This document shows, piece after piece, positions 37,096 through 46,281 of a DNA stretch of 64,000 nt. How positions within the stretch are numbered: position 1 is the first letter of the stretch; each line of letters begins with the position of its first letter. The DNA is taken from contig NZ_JANIKD010000009.1 in assembly GCF_024580955.1 (NCBI RefSeq), forward strand, positions 1-64,000, in the 5' to 3' direction. Made by a program: the position numbers and the translations under genes. This DNA comes from Corynebacterium sp. 122RC1. GTDB lineage: Bacteria > Actinomycetota > Actinomycetes > Mycobacteriales > Mycobacteriaceae. The notes beneath the pieces were generated by a model that searched no databases, was not told the origin of the DNA, and worked only from the letters and a program-made list of their open reading frames with translations.

Positions 37096-37962
37096 GTGGC
37101 AAAACCAAAGAAGCTGGCCAAAGAGGCCTATGAGAAAGAGCTCAAGCGCCTGCAGGCTGAGCTCGTGGAGATGCAGCAGTGGGTGGTGGAAACCGGCGCC
37201 CGCGTGGTGATCGTGATGGAGGGCCGCGACGCCGCCGGCAAGGGCTCCGCCATCAAGCGCATCACCCAATACCTCAACCCGCGCACCTGCCGTATTGAGG
37301 CGCTGCCCGCACCGAACTCCCGAGAGCAGGGCCAATGGTACTTCCAGCGCTACATTGAGCGCCTGCCAACCGCCGGTGAGATCGTGATCTTTGACCGTTC
37401 CTGGTACAACCGTGCGGGCGTGGAGCGAGTGATGGGCTTCTGCACCTCTGCCGAGTACCGCCGCTTCCTGCACCAGGCACCAATCTTTGAGCGAATGCTT
37501 GTGGAAGACGGCATCATCCTGCGCAAATACTGGTTCTCTGTGTCCGATGAGGAGCAGATTGCCCGCTTCAAGTCCCGCCGCAATGACCCCCTGCGCCGCT
37601 GGAAGCTTTCTCCGATGGATCTGCAGTCCATCACCCGTTGGGAGGATTACTCCCGGGCGAAGGATGAAATGTTCATCCACACGGATATCCCTTCCGCGCC
37701 GTGGTACACCGTGGAATCAGAGGATAAGAAGCGTTCCCGTATTAACGTGATCAGCCACCTGCTTTCCACCATTCCTTATGAGCACATTGAGCGCGAGCTG
37801 CCGGAGATCCCGGAGCGCCCCGAGTCCAACAATGACTACGAGCGCCCGCCGCGCGAAGACTTCCGCTACGTGCCCGATGTTGCGGCGCAGTTGGAAGTGG
37901 AAGACAAAAAGAAGGCGAAAAAGTCAGGGAAGGGCAAGAAGGCGAAAAAGTCTGGCAAGTAG
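37096..37962 (+). CDS. ppk2: Polyphosphate kinase 2
   Basis: A 288-residue PPK2 that moves phosphate between polyphosphate and nucleoside di- or monophosphates. Walker A 'MEGRDAAGKGSAIKRI', Walker B and lid region 'IVIFDRSWYNRAGVERVMGFC' are intact. The C-terminus ends in a lysine-rich tail (about 268-288) that could bind polyphosphate. GTG start 2 bp after the YgiN-like gene. C. glutamicum has two class II PPK2 enzymes that favour GDP/GTP; this is probably an orthologue of one. Confidence 0.94.
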   Translation: MAKPKKLAKEAYEKELKRLQAELVEMQQWVVETGARVVIVMEGRDAAGKGSAIKRITQYLNPRTCRIEALPAPNSREQGQWYFQRYIERLPTAGEIVIFDRSWYNRAGVERVMGFCTSAEYRRFLHQAPIFERMLVEDGIILRKYWFSVSDEEQIARFKSRRNDPLRRWKLSPMDLQSITRWEDYSRAKDEMFIHTDIPSAPWYTVESEDKKRSRINVISHLLSTIPYEHIERELPEIPERPESNNDYERPPREDFRYVPDVAAQLEVEDKKKAKKSGKGKKAKKSGK

Positions 37963-38014
37963 GCTGAGGGCTTGAGGGGAGCGTTCCGACGCCCCCACGC
38001 CGCACCTCTAAAGG

Positions 38015-38051
38015 CCCCAGTGCCCCCAAGATTGTGGGGTGCTGGGGTTTT
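38015..38051. terminator. Terminator between ppk2 and the HAD gene
   Basis: CCCCAG and CTGGGG with inner CCCC/GGGG pairs form an imperfect stem followed by TTTTA on the plus strand, 52 bp past ppk2. A second short hairpin GCGT-TCCG-ACGC precedes it at about 37981-37992. Confidence 0.55.
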
Positions 38052-38889
38052 AGTTGAGGAGTTCTTCAAGGACCGTGAGCACGCCATGCTCGGTGTTTGG
38101 TGGGGCGATGCGAGTGGCCACCTCTTTGATTTTGGGGTGCCCGTTTTCCATTGCCACCGCGGTCCCCGCGGCCTGCAGAAGCTCGAGGTCGTTGAGGAAG
38201 TCCCCGAAGGCGATGGTGCGTTCCATGGGGATGTCCAGTGCCTGTGCGAGTAGGCGCAAACCCACGCCCTTGTTGGCTTCCGGTGCCATGAGGTCAATCC
38301 AGTGTGCGCCGGAAATCACCAGGCTGAGGTCCGGCGCCACGCCGCGCAGCAGGGGAGCGGCCACGGTTTCCGCATCGGGGAAAGAAAACACGGCAAGTTT
38401 AATCACCTGGTCATTGACGTGCTCGTGCAGGTCCTCCACCCGCTCGAGGCGGTGGTAGTACTTGATGCCCTCTTTCAGGAATGCATTGTCGGTGCGGCTC
38501 ACAAAGGCTCCGTCGGCCCGGCAGAGCACCACGCCCCAGTCCAAGTCAGAGTTCTCGATGGTTTCGATCACCGCGTGGGCGTCCTTGGGGGCAAGGGTGG
38601 TGGTGGAGACGATCTCGCCTTCGTGGTACACCACGGTGCCGTTTTCCGCGATCACGCTGATCTGGTTGCCCGCAACTCGATCAAACTGGTCCAGCAGGGT
38701 GTAAAGCTGGCGCCCACTCGCCGGGGCGAAAGCCCACCCCTGCGCATGGAGGCGGTCCAGCAGCGGCCAGAAGTCATCTGGGATTTGGTGATTGCCATCC
38801 AAGAGGGTGCCATCCATGTCCGTTGCAATCAGGCCGGAGTAAGTGCCGCGGCGGGGCGCAGAAGTTGGGGTGGGGGTGGGGATACTCAT
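38050..38889 (-). CDS. HAD-superfamily (Cof-type) phosphatase
   Basis: A 279-residue HAD phosphatase. Motif I 'LIATDMDGTLLDGNHQIPDD' (about 20-39), motif II Ser/Thr in 'FAPASGRQ', motif III Lys region, and motif IV 'RTIAFGDFLNDLELLQAAGTAVAMENG' identify the Cof subfamily, which acts on sugar phosphates and cofactors. Substrate not predictable. It ends within the hairpin after ppk2, convergently, and diverges from the next gene. Confidence 0.88.
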   Translation of the reverse strand: MSIPTPTPTSAPRRGTYSGLIATDMDGTLLDGNHQIPDDFWPLLDRLHAQGWAFAPASGRQLYTLLDQFDRVAGNQISVIAENGTVVYHEGEIVSTTTLAPKDAHAVIETIENSDLDWGVVLCRADGAFVSRTDNAFLKEGIKYYHRLERVEDLHEHVNDQVIKLAVFSFPDAETVAAPLLRGVAPDLSLVISGAHWIDLMAPEANKGVGLRLLAQALDIPMERTIAFGDFLNDLELLQAAGTAVAMENGHPKIKEVATRIAPPNTEHGVLTVLEELLN

Positions 38890-39075
38890 GCCAAATTAGT
38901 CTTTCAGGTTACTCAAGAGGATTCATCTGTGCTGCACCCATTGTGCCAGTTCGGGTGGACAGCCTGTGCCCGGAGTTCTGTGCGTGTGAACAAGGGGGTA
39001 GTTGTGCCCCTCACATTCACATTTCTATGGTGATCCGGGCCACCTAGAGTGTGTGCTGGTGGTAAGAATGAGGGC

Positions 39076-40113
39076 ATGGCTCACAAACATGCAGATCACA
39101 AAGATTCCCCGGTGCGCGCCTATGTGCTCAACTCCACGGGCGTGCTGGAACTTAACCGCCCCAAGGCGTTGAACTCGCTGAATCACGAGATGGTGGACAT
39201 CATCGACCAAGCCTTAAGCGAGTGGGAAACCGATGATGCAATCCACCGCGTGGTGATTTACACGGAGTCCAACAAAGGCTTCTGCGCTGGCGGGGATGTT
39301 CGCGAAGCTCGCGAGCACATCCTGGCAGGTGAGGAAGAGCGCGCTGATGCGTACTTTGTGGAGGAGTACGCCATGAACAACCGCATTGCCACCTTCCCCA
39401 AGCCCTATGTGGCGTTGATTGACGGGGTGGTGATGGGCGGCGGCCTTGGGGTGTCCGTGCATGGTTCCCACCGTGTGATCAGCGAGCGTGCCTTCGGAGC
39501 AATGCCGGAAATGGCGATCGGCTACATCCCAGACGTGGGCGTGCCCTTTGTGCTGCAGCGGGTGGGGCAGGCGTCCCTTGCGCTCGCGAACTTTGTGGTG
39601 CTCACCGGCTGGCGCCTGAGCGCCGCTGATTTGCTGTGGACGGGCATCGCCACCGACGTGGTGCATTCCGAGCACATGCAGTTGTTCCGGGAGATGCTCA
39701 TTGCGGAGGACATCGATGACGCCCTGGAGCGCTACGGCACGGAACTGGAGGAGGAAAGCGAGCTGGCCAAGTGGGCGGAGGACATCGAGGCCACCTTTGC
39801 CGGCCCCAGCTTTGCCGAAATCGAGCAAGCGGTTGCCCAGCATCCCAATGAGAAGTTCCGCGAGCTCGTAGCCCAGCACTTCGCAGCAGCCTCCCCGAGC
39901 GCGTTGGTGGCTGCGGCCGAACTCATGGCTGCCAGCGCGAAATGCACCACGGTCCGCCAAGAATTGGACCTTGAGATCACCTTGGGTGAGTACGTCCGCC
40001 GCCTGCCGGACTTTGTTGAAGGCGTGCGCGCGGTGCTGGTGGACAAAGACCGCCAGCCCAACTTCCCACCATCGGTAGATGTCGCCGAGGTTCGCGCAGC
40101 GCTTCGGCAGTAA
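39076..40113 (+). CDS. 3-hydroxyisobutyryl-CoA hydrolase-like crotonase
   Basis: A 345-residue ECH_2-type crotonase. '[20 protein letters not shown]' at the N-terminus, oxyanion-hole 'GFCAGGDVREAREH' and 'DGVVMGGGLGVSVHGSHRV', and the C-terminal 'RLPDFVEGVRAVLVDKDRQPNF' are typical of HIBCH. These hydrolyse 3-hydroxyisobutyryl-CoA in valine breakdown. ATG 39076 is favoured over 39049. A decayed paralogue lies at 48312-48862. Confidence 0.88.
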   Translation: MAHKHADHKDSPVRAYVLNSTGVLELNRPKALNSLNHEMVDIIDQALSEWETDDAIHRVVIYTESNKGFCAGGDVREAREHILAGEEERADAYFVEEYAMNNRIATFPKPYVALIDGVVMGGGLGVSVHGSHRVISERAFGAMPEMAIGYIPDVGVPFVLQRVGQASLALANFVVLTGWRLSAADLLWTGIATDVVHSEHMQLFREMLIAEDIDDALERYGTELEEESELAKWAEDIEATFAGPSFAEIEQAVAQHPNEKFRELVAQHFAAASPSALVAAAELMAASAKCTTVRQELDLEITLGEYVRRLPDFVEGVRAVLVDKDRQPNFPPSVDVAEVRAALRQ

Positions 40114-40127
40114 TCTTCAGCGATCGC

Positions 40128-41381
40128 CTAGGCGCTGCTCCCCGGGATACTTGCGCCTGCTTCGACGCCACCGCCGCGAGACTGCATGTAGAAGCGCCAC
40201 GCCCGGGCTGCGTCGATACCTTCTGGCACCGGCGTGCGTTCTACCGCCTGCATCACCTCCGGGGTGAGTGGCGGAAGCTGGAGGCTTGGGGAGCGCAGCA
40301 GGAAGGTGCCTTGGTGTTCCCCGATGGGTCCGCTCCAGAGAATCCAGGCTTGAAGGATGGACTGTGCGGCGCTGACCGCGAGGGGGCTTATTTGCGGCGT
40401 GGTGAACTCTTTGAGTCCGTGCTCGAGGGCGAAGTCGAGCGCCCCGCGCGCGAGCTTTGCTGCCGGGAACTGGGAAAAGCCGGGGTGGAACCAGGACCAG
40501 GTTCCGTCCACGGCGAGCAGCAATGCCTGCAGTTCGTGATCGCCCACTCGGACCATGCTGTGGGTGAGGCTGACATCGTTCACGCCTTGCTGCCAATCCT
40601 GCGCCCCAAAGGTGGCCTCGGCGAACAGCTTGTGCTCGTGGGCAAGGTAGAAGGCGTCCGACGCCACCTCCGCAGTGGTGATCGCAGAGACAATCTGCTG
40701 CGTTTGCAGGTTGACCGTAGTGATGGTGCCCTTCTGATCACGCAGGTGAAACAGGTGTGCGGAATCAGCTATTTGGTGAGTGGCCTGTTCTGGCGTTGCC
40801 TCGATTGCGCCCCCATTTGCACCCTTGTTGAGGTGTCCCTTGGCCACCGTGAGGCCGCGGGCGGCGGCATAGGAGGTGAGCGCACGTTCCAGATCCAAGT
40901 CCTTGGGTAGCTGGCCCAGGCCCAGAGTGATTGCCGCGCGAGGGGCGAGCGCGAGGGCATCACCGACCATCACCACTACGTCAAATGCTTCCTGTTCTGT
41001 GCCTTCTCGAGCGCCTTCTTGTGTGGAATCAGTGATGGGTACCTGGAATACGGGACCGTTACCATGCAGCGTGCGCGCGGCGGCTACCAGATCAGGGTGG
41101 AAGGGGTGCGTGCCGCTGAGTTCCGGGATATTCCAGGTTTGGTTGTTGTGCGCCCATGTCCAAGAGTTGCGCGTGCAGTGGGCAACCACGACGCCACGGA
41201 AGCCAACGGGGCCCGCGGCGCTGTCGGCAATAATCTCGTAGTTGGGGGTGCCACCTACGGGGTTGAATCGCACGTTTTCAATTTGACCCAGGTTGTGTTG
41301 GAACGCCCAGGACTTCTCAATTTGGTGGAAAAAGCCGTCGGTGACAACATCCTTGAGCTGGGTAGGGTCTGAAACATCCAC
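40128..41381 (-). CDS. Uncharacterised protein, DUF6882-like
   Basis: A 417-residue soluble protein with two internally similar parts. Each has a Trp-rich motif ('NSWTWAHNNQTWNIPE' at about 70-85 and 'GTWSWFHPGFSQFPAAKLARGALDFA' at about 295-320), as in DUF6882 proteins. No signal peptide or catalytic motif is seen. It is convergent with the crotonase gene (14-bp gap). Function unknown; the family name is from memory of the WxW pattern and should be treated as tentative. Confidence 0.65.
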   Translation of the reverse strand: MDVSDPTQLKDVVTDGFFHQIEKSWAFQHNLGQIENVRFNPVGGTPNYEIIADSAAGPVGFRGVVVAHCTRNSWTWAHNNQTWNIPELSGTHPFHPDLVAAARTLHGNGPVFQVPITDSTQEGAREGTEQEAFDVVVMVGDALALAPRAAITLGLGQLPKDLDLERALTSYAAARGLTVAKGHLNKGANGGAIEATPEQATHQIADSAHLFHLRDQKGTITTVNLQTQQIVSAITTAEVASDAFYLAHEHKLFAEATFGAQDWQQGVNDVSLTHSMVRVGDHELQALLLAVDGTWSWFHPGFSQFPAAKLARGALDFALEHGLKEFTTPQISPLAVSAAQSILQAWILWSGPIGEHQGTFLLRSPSLQLPPLTPEVMQAVERTPVPEGIDAARAWRFYMQSRGGGVEAGASIPGSSA

Positions 41382-41589
41382 AGGGTGCTCACTTTCGCAG
41401 TGCAGGGTCCGAATTGCAGGGTCCGAATGTGGGCCGCGTACAGGGGCCAGTACCAGCGTAGTAGCTCTTGGCTCCTTTGTTGCTCAGGCCGGCGGACAGT
41501 GCGATGACCGTCGGTAGGAAGTGAGGAAGCTTGACCGGGGGGTTCTGTGGGGTGGCGGGTGAGGAGCTGAGTGATAAGGTCTTTACGGA

Positions 41590-41736
41590 GGGCGCAACAA
41601 CGGGAATGCCGGTGCAAATCCGGCAGCGGGCCCCGCCACTGTCACCACCAAATACGCAGGTGACCTCACTGCTTTCGGGCGGGAAGGGGAAACCACTAAG
41701 GATTTGCGGGTGGAAGCCAGGAGACCGGTTGCGCCC
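41590..41736 (+). ncRNA. Cobalamin riboswitch upstream of cbiMNQO
   Basis: Closing stem P1: GGGCGCAAC (41590-41598) pairs with GTTGCGCCC (41728-41736). The conserved core follows: 'GCCGGTGCAAATCCGGCAGC' (41608-41627), GCCCCGCCACTGT just after it, and 'GAAGCCAGGAGACC' (41713-41726), the B12-box region. Adenosylcobalamin binding would shut off the cobalt transporter downstream. The expression platform is probably the hairpin at 41753-41774. Confidence 0.93.
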
Positions 41737-41752
41737 CCAAATGGTATAGCGC

Positions 41753-41774
41753 AAGCCCACGGGGATCTGGGCTT
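41753..41774 (+). promoter_or_regulatory. Expression-platform hairpin of the B12 riboswitch
   Basis: AAGCCCA and TGGGCTT form a perfect 7-bp stem around CGGGGATC, 23 nt before the cbiM start. No T run follows, so control is probably at translation rather than by termination. Confidence 0.5.
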
Positions 41775-41797
41775 ATACGGAAAGAAGTTTGTCACTT

Positions 41798-42487
41798 ATG
41801 CATATTGCAGAAGGGTTCCTCCCCGTCACTCACTGCGTGGCGTGGGCAGCGGTAGCAACGCCGTTTGTGGCGCACGGCGCCGTGGCCGTGAAAAAGCAGC
41901 TCAAGGAGCAGCCGGAAACCAAACTGCTGCTCGCCGCAGCCGGCGCGTTTAGCTTTGTGCTCTCCGCAATCAAAATCCCCTCCGTCACTGGATCTTCCTC
42001 ACATCCAACGGGAACGGCGCTGGGAGCAGTGCTGTTCAAACCACCGGTCATGGCTCTCTTGGGCACCTTGGTGTTGTTCTTCCAAGCGCTGCTGCTCGCC
42101 CACGGAGGCATCACCACCCTGGGTGCCAACGTGGTTGCCATGGCGATTGTGGGCCCGTGGGTGGCTTACGGCGTGTGGCGGGCAAGCCGCGGCGCTGGGG
42201 CGAGCATGGACCTAGCGGTGTTTCTTGCGGCGCTATTGGGCAACCTTGCCACCTACGTTGTCACCGCCACCCAGTTGGCACTGGCGCACCATGCGCAGGG
42301 TCTGGTGCAGGCGTGGCTCACGTTCATGGGGCTGTACGCGCCCACCCAGGTTCCTATCGCGGTGATTGAAGCGATTGTCACGGTGCTCATTGTTCGTGCA
42401 CTGAGCAAGATTGCCGTACCTGAGTTGCAACGCCTCGGTTTCCTACCCGAGCCAGCGCAGCCGGTGGCACAGAAGGTGGGGATCTAG
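41798..42487 (+). CDS. cbiM: Cobalt ECF transporter substrate-specific protein CbiM
   Basis: A 229-residue membrane protein with about six helices. It starts [10 protein letters not shown]; the second residue His is a metal ligand in CbiM/NikM, so the ATG at 41798 is required although other in-frame starts exist. '[17 protein letters not shown]' (about 67-83) carries the second conserved metal-site His. CbiM binds Co2+ for the CbiMNQO transporter. First gene behind the cobalamin riboswitch. Confidence 0.95.
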   Translation: MHIAEGFLPVTHCVAWAAVATPFVAHGAVAVKKQLKEQPETKLLLAAAGAFSFVLSAIKIPSVTGSSSHPTGTALGAVLFKPPVMALLGTLVLFFQALLLAHGGITTLGANVVAMAIVGPWVAYGVWRASRGAGASMDLAVFLAALLGNLATYVVTATQLALAHHAQGLVQAWLTFMGLYAPTQVPIAVIEAIVTVLIVRALSKIAVPELQRLGFLPEPAQPVAQKVGI

Positions 42488-42490
42488 GCC

Positions 42491-42850
42491 ATGGCAGAAA
42501 CGCTCAAGCACACAAAGGGCGGCTCAAACCCAGGCGAAAAAGGCTCCAAGGGCAGCTCCTTGCTGCTCGCCGGAATCGCCATCGTGGTGGCCGCATTCCC
42601 CATGTTCATTAACCTTGGTAACCGCGACGCTGAAGAACCCTTCGCAGGCACTGATGCCGCAGCCGAAGGCCTGGTGGAGGAAGTCAATCCGGAATACGAT
42701 CCGTGGTTTGACCCCCTCATCGGGGAACTCCCCGGCGAGGTAGAGTCCGGGCTGTTTGCCCTCCAGGCGGCGCTCGGTGCGAGCGTGCTGGGCTACGCCA
42801 TCGGCGTGTACCGCGGGCGCACCAAAGAGCAGGAGCGTACTCAGGAATAA
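42491..42850 (+). CDS. cbiN: Cobalt transport protein CbiN
   Basis: A 119-residue protein with two membrane helices flanking an extracellular loop. 'EEVNPEYDPWFDPLIGELPGEVESGLFALQAALGASVLGYAIG' is the CbiN signature. CbiN helps load the metal into CbiM. It starts 3 bp after the cbiM stop. The N-terminal 18 residues (Lys/Gly/Ser-rich) are longer than usual. Confidence 0.93.
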   Translation: MAETLKHTKGGSNPGEKGSKGSSLLLAGIAIVVAAFPMFINLGNRDAEEPFAGTDAAAEGLVEEVNPEYDPWFDPLIGELPGEVESGLFALQAALGASVLGYAIGVYRGRTKEQERTQE

Positions 42851-42901
42851 CATCCTGGCCCCTCGAAAAACACCCCAGCCACCACAAGTCTTTTTGAGTA
42901 A

Positions 42902-43648
42902 ATGAACCAGCTTGAATTCGCCGCTCTGCACAGCCGTTGGGCCTCGCGCCCCGCGGCGGAGAAGGCGCTCCTGCTGCTGGGGGTGCTGGTGTTGGTGGTG
43001 GCGCTCCCTTTCGGCTACGCCTGGTTGCTGATCGCTGGGGTGCTCATCGCAACCGTGATCGCCGCGCGGCCGCCGCTGAAATTGCTGCTCGCGCTGGTAG
43101 CAGCGCCCATCGCTTTCCTGGTGGTGGGCGTGCTCCCACTGGTGGTGGCGATCACCGGCGATGGCCTGGTGCTCATCGACGGCGGTGTCCGCAACGCCGC
43201 AACACTGCTTCTGCGCAGCTTGTTGGCCACGTGGGCCACTGTGCTCTACGCGCTCACCACGCCGCTGCCGCAGACAATCGCCCTGCTGCAACGCCTTCAC
43301 GTCCCAGGGTTCATCATCGAGCTCATGGTCTCCATGTATCGCATGGTGGCGCTGCTCGTGGCCACCGCACGCAGCGTCTTCTTGGCCCAGCAGGCCCGGT
43401 TGGGGTATTCGAGTAGGCGCCGCTGGGTGGCGTCGGCAGCTTCTTTGGGGGCGAGCCTGTTTGTTACCTCCTTTGCCCGGGCCCGCCGCCTCGCCGAGGG
43501 CCTGGAGCTGCGCGCGGACCCCCAAGCAACGCTTGCGGCCGGTGGTGAGCTCGGCGCGCGTGGGCGGGCGGGATTCCTGTGCGCGACGTTCGCGTTGTTA
43601 GTGTGTATCGCAGGTATTGGTGCGAGCCAGGAAGGCATGTTGTGGTGA
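42902..43648 (+). CDS. cbiQ: ECF transporter membrane subunit CbiQ
   Basis: A 248-residue T-component of the cobalt ECF transporter. About five membrane helices (50-160) and the two coupling-helix motifs expected for EcfT: 'ARSVFLAQQARLGYSS' and 'SFARARRLAEGLELR' (Ala-Arg-Gly-like). These contact the ATPase CbiO. It ends overlapping cbiO by 4 bp. Confidence 0.92.
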   Translation: MNQLEFAALHSRWASRPAAEKALLLLGVLVLVVALPFGYAWLLIAGVLIATVIAARPPLKLLLALVAAPIAFLVVGVLPLVVAITGDGLVLIDGGVRNAATLLLRSLLATWATVLYALTTPLPQTIALLQRLHVPGFIIELMVSMYRMVALLVATARSVFLAQQARLGYSSRRRWVASAASLGASLFVTSFARARRLAEGLELRADPQATLAAGGELGARGRAGFLCATFALLVCIAGIGASQEGMLW

Positions 43649-44415
43649 GGTCGTTGCTCGGGTGTATAGACGTGCACTTTTCTCGCGGTGAGCAGCACAT
43701 TCTGCGCGGCGTCACCCTCAACATCGCCGCAGGTGAGCGTATCTGTTTGCTGGGCAGAAATGGCGCGGGCAAGTCCAGTCTCATGCGGATTCTGGCGGGG
43801 TCTTGGCGTGCCGACGCCGGCCAGGTGCTCATCAACGGCGCGCCCGTTGCGGCGTCGCGCAAGGCACGCAATCAGGTGCGCGCGTTTGTGCAAATGGTGT
43901 TGCAGGAGCCAGACGACCAGCTCTTTGCCACCTCAGTGGCCGCAGACGTAGCTTACGGACCTACCAACATGGGGTTGGATGCTGCGCAAGTGCAGGAGCG
44001 GGTCGAGGAGGTACTCGCGAGCTTGGGCATCGCCGATCTTGCTGACGCTGTGCCACACCAACTTTCTTTTGGCCAGCGCAAACGCGTGGCCCTCGCCGGC
44101 GCGCTTGCGATGCGCCCGAGTGTGCTCCTCCTTGATGAACCCACTGCCGGACTGGACCCTGAGGGCACCAGCGCCCTGATTGAGACCCTGGAAAACCTGG
44201 GCACTGCGCTGCTGTTTTCCACCCATGACGTCAACGCCGCCTGGCGCCTAGCCACCCGCTTTGTGGTGCTCCACGATGGTGAGCTGCATTCCGGCGGGGT
44301 GGAAATGATCACTGACCACGCATTCATGAAGGCCGCCGGTCTGGAGGTGCCGTGGGCACCTACCGTCTCGGCGGCCTTGGGGCGTGAGGTCAAGCAGCCT
44401 TCTGAATTGCTTTAG
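43645..44415 (+). CDS. cbiO: Cobalt ECF transporter ATPase CbiO
   Basis: A 256-residue ABC ATPase: Walker A 'LLGRNGAGKSSLMRIL', Q loop 'FVQMVLQEPDDQLFATSVAADVAYGP', signature 'LSFGQRKRVALAGALAM' and Walker B 'VLLLDEPTAGLDPEG'. GTG 43645 overlaps the cbiQ stop as GTGA, with AGGAAGG 9 bases upstream; a longer in-frame start lies inside cbiQ and is rejected. Its stop overlaps the convergent gap2 stop by 4 bp. Confidence 0.93.
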   Translation: MRSLLGCIDVHFSRGEQHILRGVTLNIAAGERICLLGRNGAGKSSLMRILAGSWRADAGQVLINGAPVAASRKARNQVRAFVQMVLQEPDDQLFATSVAADVAYGPTNMGLDAAQVQERVEEVLASLGIADLADAVPHQLSFGQRKRVALAGALAMRPSVLLLDEPTAGLDPEGTSALIETLENLGTALLFSTHDVNAAWRLATRFVVLHDGELHSGGVEMITDHAFMKAAGLEVPWAPTVSAALGREVKQPSELL

Positions 44416-45863
44416 ATTTCCGCGCTTGGGGTGCGCTTTGGCAGCACCTTCGGCCGAGCCCCGGCGATTTCCTCCACGATGCGGATCACCTGGTTGGAGT
44501 AGCCAAACTCGTTGTCGTACCACACGTAGAGCACGAGGTGGTTGTTGCCGTTGGCGATGGTTGCCAGGCCGTCCACAATGCCCGCGTGGGTGGTGCCCAC
44601 AAAGTCCGTGGAAACCACCTCCGGGGAGTGGATGTACGCGATTTGCTGGCGCAGATCGGAGTGCAGCGCCACCTTGTCCATCAGCTCATTGACCTGATCC
44701 CTGGTCACGTCTTGGTTAAGGGTGAGGTTGAGCACCGCCATGGAGACGTCGGGAGTGGGCACCCGGATGGCGTTGCCGGTGAGCTTGCCTTCGAGCTCCG
44801 GCAGTGCCTTGGCCACGGCCTTTGCGGCGCCGGTTTCCGTGAGCACCATGTTCAACCCGGCGGCGCGGCCACGGCGCTCGCCCTTGTGGAAGTTGTCAAT
44901 GAGGTTTTGGTCATTGGTGAAGGAGTGCACCGTTTCCACGTGACCGTTGATCACGCCGTAGTGGTCATTGAGCACCTTCAACACTGGGGTGATGGCGTTG
45001 GTGGTGCAGGAGGCGGCGGTGATGATGGTGTGCTCATCGGTGATCGCCTCGTGGTTGATGCCGTACACCACGTTCAGCAGGTCGCCCTTGCCCGGTGCAG
45101 TGAGTAGGACACGGGACACGCCCTTGGATTGCAGGTGCTGGGAGAGGCCTTCGCGGTCGCGCCAGCGGCCGGTGTTGTCCACCACGATGGCGTTGTTGAT
45201 GCCGTACTCGGTGTAGTCCACACTGGCGGGATCGTTGGAGTAGATCACCTGGATCTTGGTGCCGTTTGCCCAGATCACATTGTTTTCTTCATCCACGGTG
45301 ATGGTGCCGTTGAACGCGCCGTGGACGGAATCGCGGCGCAGTAGGGAAGCGCGCTTGACCAGGTCTTTGTCACCGTTCTTACGCACAACGACGGCGCGCA
45401 GTTTCACCCCACCGTAGGCTGCTTCGCGGGCAATCAGGATGCGGGCGAGCAGGCGGCCAATGCGGCCAAAACCGTAGAGCACTACGTCCTTGGATTCCAA
45501 GGTGTTCTCGGTGCCGATCACTTCCTGCAGCTCGCCGGTGAGGAACTCCTTGAGCCCGGCGGGGTCGTTGAGGTCACCGCCGCGCTCCTCATGTGCCACC
45601 GCGAGGCGTCCGATGTCAATGGAGGCGGTGCCCAAGTCCAGCTCGGTGAGCGCCTGGAGCACTGGGAGCGTCTGGGCGGGAGTGAGCTCAGAGTGGGTTG
45701 CCAAACGGGAGTAGCGGTGGGCCTTGACGATGTCAATGTCCGTCACATCAATCAACAGCCGGCCAAACACGGACACCACCACATTGTTGTTGCGGTGGAG
45801 CTTGCCGATCAGCGGAAGCATTTGTTGTGCTGCTTCGATTTTCTCGTTCCAGTCTTTGGCCAT
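44412..45863 (-). CDS. gap2: Glyceraldehyde-3-phosphate dehydrogenase, long form
   Basis: A 483-residue GAPDH. The N-terminal 125 residues are an extension absent from glycolytic GapA. The Rossmann start is 'KDVVLYGFGRIGRLLARIL', the catalytic Cys lies in 'ITAASCTTNAITPVL', and the catalytic His region is 'DVSMAVLNLTL' onwards. C. glutamicum has a similar second enzyme (GapX/GapB) linked to gluconeogenesis with NADP. AAGGAAAG precedes the ATG on the minus strand. Confidence 0.93.
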   Translation of the reverse strand: MAKDWNEKIEAAQQMLPLIGKLHRNNNVVVSVFGRLLIDVTDIDIVKAHRYSRLATHSELTPAQTLPVLQALTELDLGTASIDIGRLAVAHEERGGDLNDPAGLKEFLTGELQEVIGTENTLESKDVVLYGFGRIGRLLARILIAREAAYGGVKLRAVVVRKNGDKDLVKRASLLRRDSVHGAFNGTITVDEENNVIWANGTKIQVIYSNDPASVDYTEYGINNAIVVDNTGRWRDREGLSQHLQSKGVSRVLLTAPGKGDLLNVVYGINHEAITDEHTIITAASCTTNAITPVLKVLNDHYGVINGHVETVHSFTNDQNLIDNFHKGERRGRAAGLNMVLTETGAAKAVAKALPELEGKLTGNAIRVPTPDVSMAVLNLTLNQDVTRDQVNELMDKVALHSDLRQQIAYIHSPEVVSTDFVGTTHAGIVDGLATIANGNNHLVLYVWYDNEFGYSNQVIRIVEEIAGARPKVLPKRTPSAEI

Positions 45864-46281
45864 GGGAGACGTTCTTTCCTTCGGTTTGCGGTTGAAAATC
45901 TGCTGTAAAAGATCGTGGGTTTTTGGTCTTGGGTCTTAGGTTTTGGGTCTGAGGTCTTAAGGCTTGGGACGCTGTACTGCCGAGCAGCGCGCGATCCCCG
46001 CGCTCCCCGCCTGGGCCCAGCGTGAGCCTTGCGTGTGCCTAGCGAGGGCCTATGAAACCCGACACGGAAATATCGGGCGTTTCAAGAAAACCCGCCGTTG
46101 ATTCTAGTGAAAAATGGGGGCAATTTTTACCGCTTTTGGCAGCTATTTGCCCCCAAATTGGGGTCTGTATTGTCCATGAGGGGAATGCCTGCGGGGGAGC
46201 GGCTGCGCGGGAAAAATGTGCGAGATTGGCTTGTGGCTGCAACCTTGTAGACTTGCACGGTACTCATGGGAAGGAATGTAA
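45864..46281. other. Divergent intergenic region with inverted repeats
   Basis: This 418-bp gap separates gap2 from the membrane protein gene. Near gap2 is a T/G-rich run of TTGGGTCTT-like repeats (45919-45968). Two inverted repeats follow: TGAAAC..CCGA / TCGGGCGTTTCA at 46053-46084 and TGGGGGCAA / TTGCCCCCA at 46115-46155 (9-bp perfect arms, 23-nt spacer). A short plus-strand frame across it (46052-46297) does not look like a gene. Confidence 0.65.
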
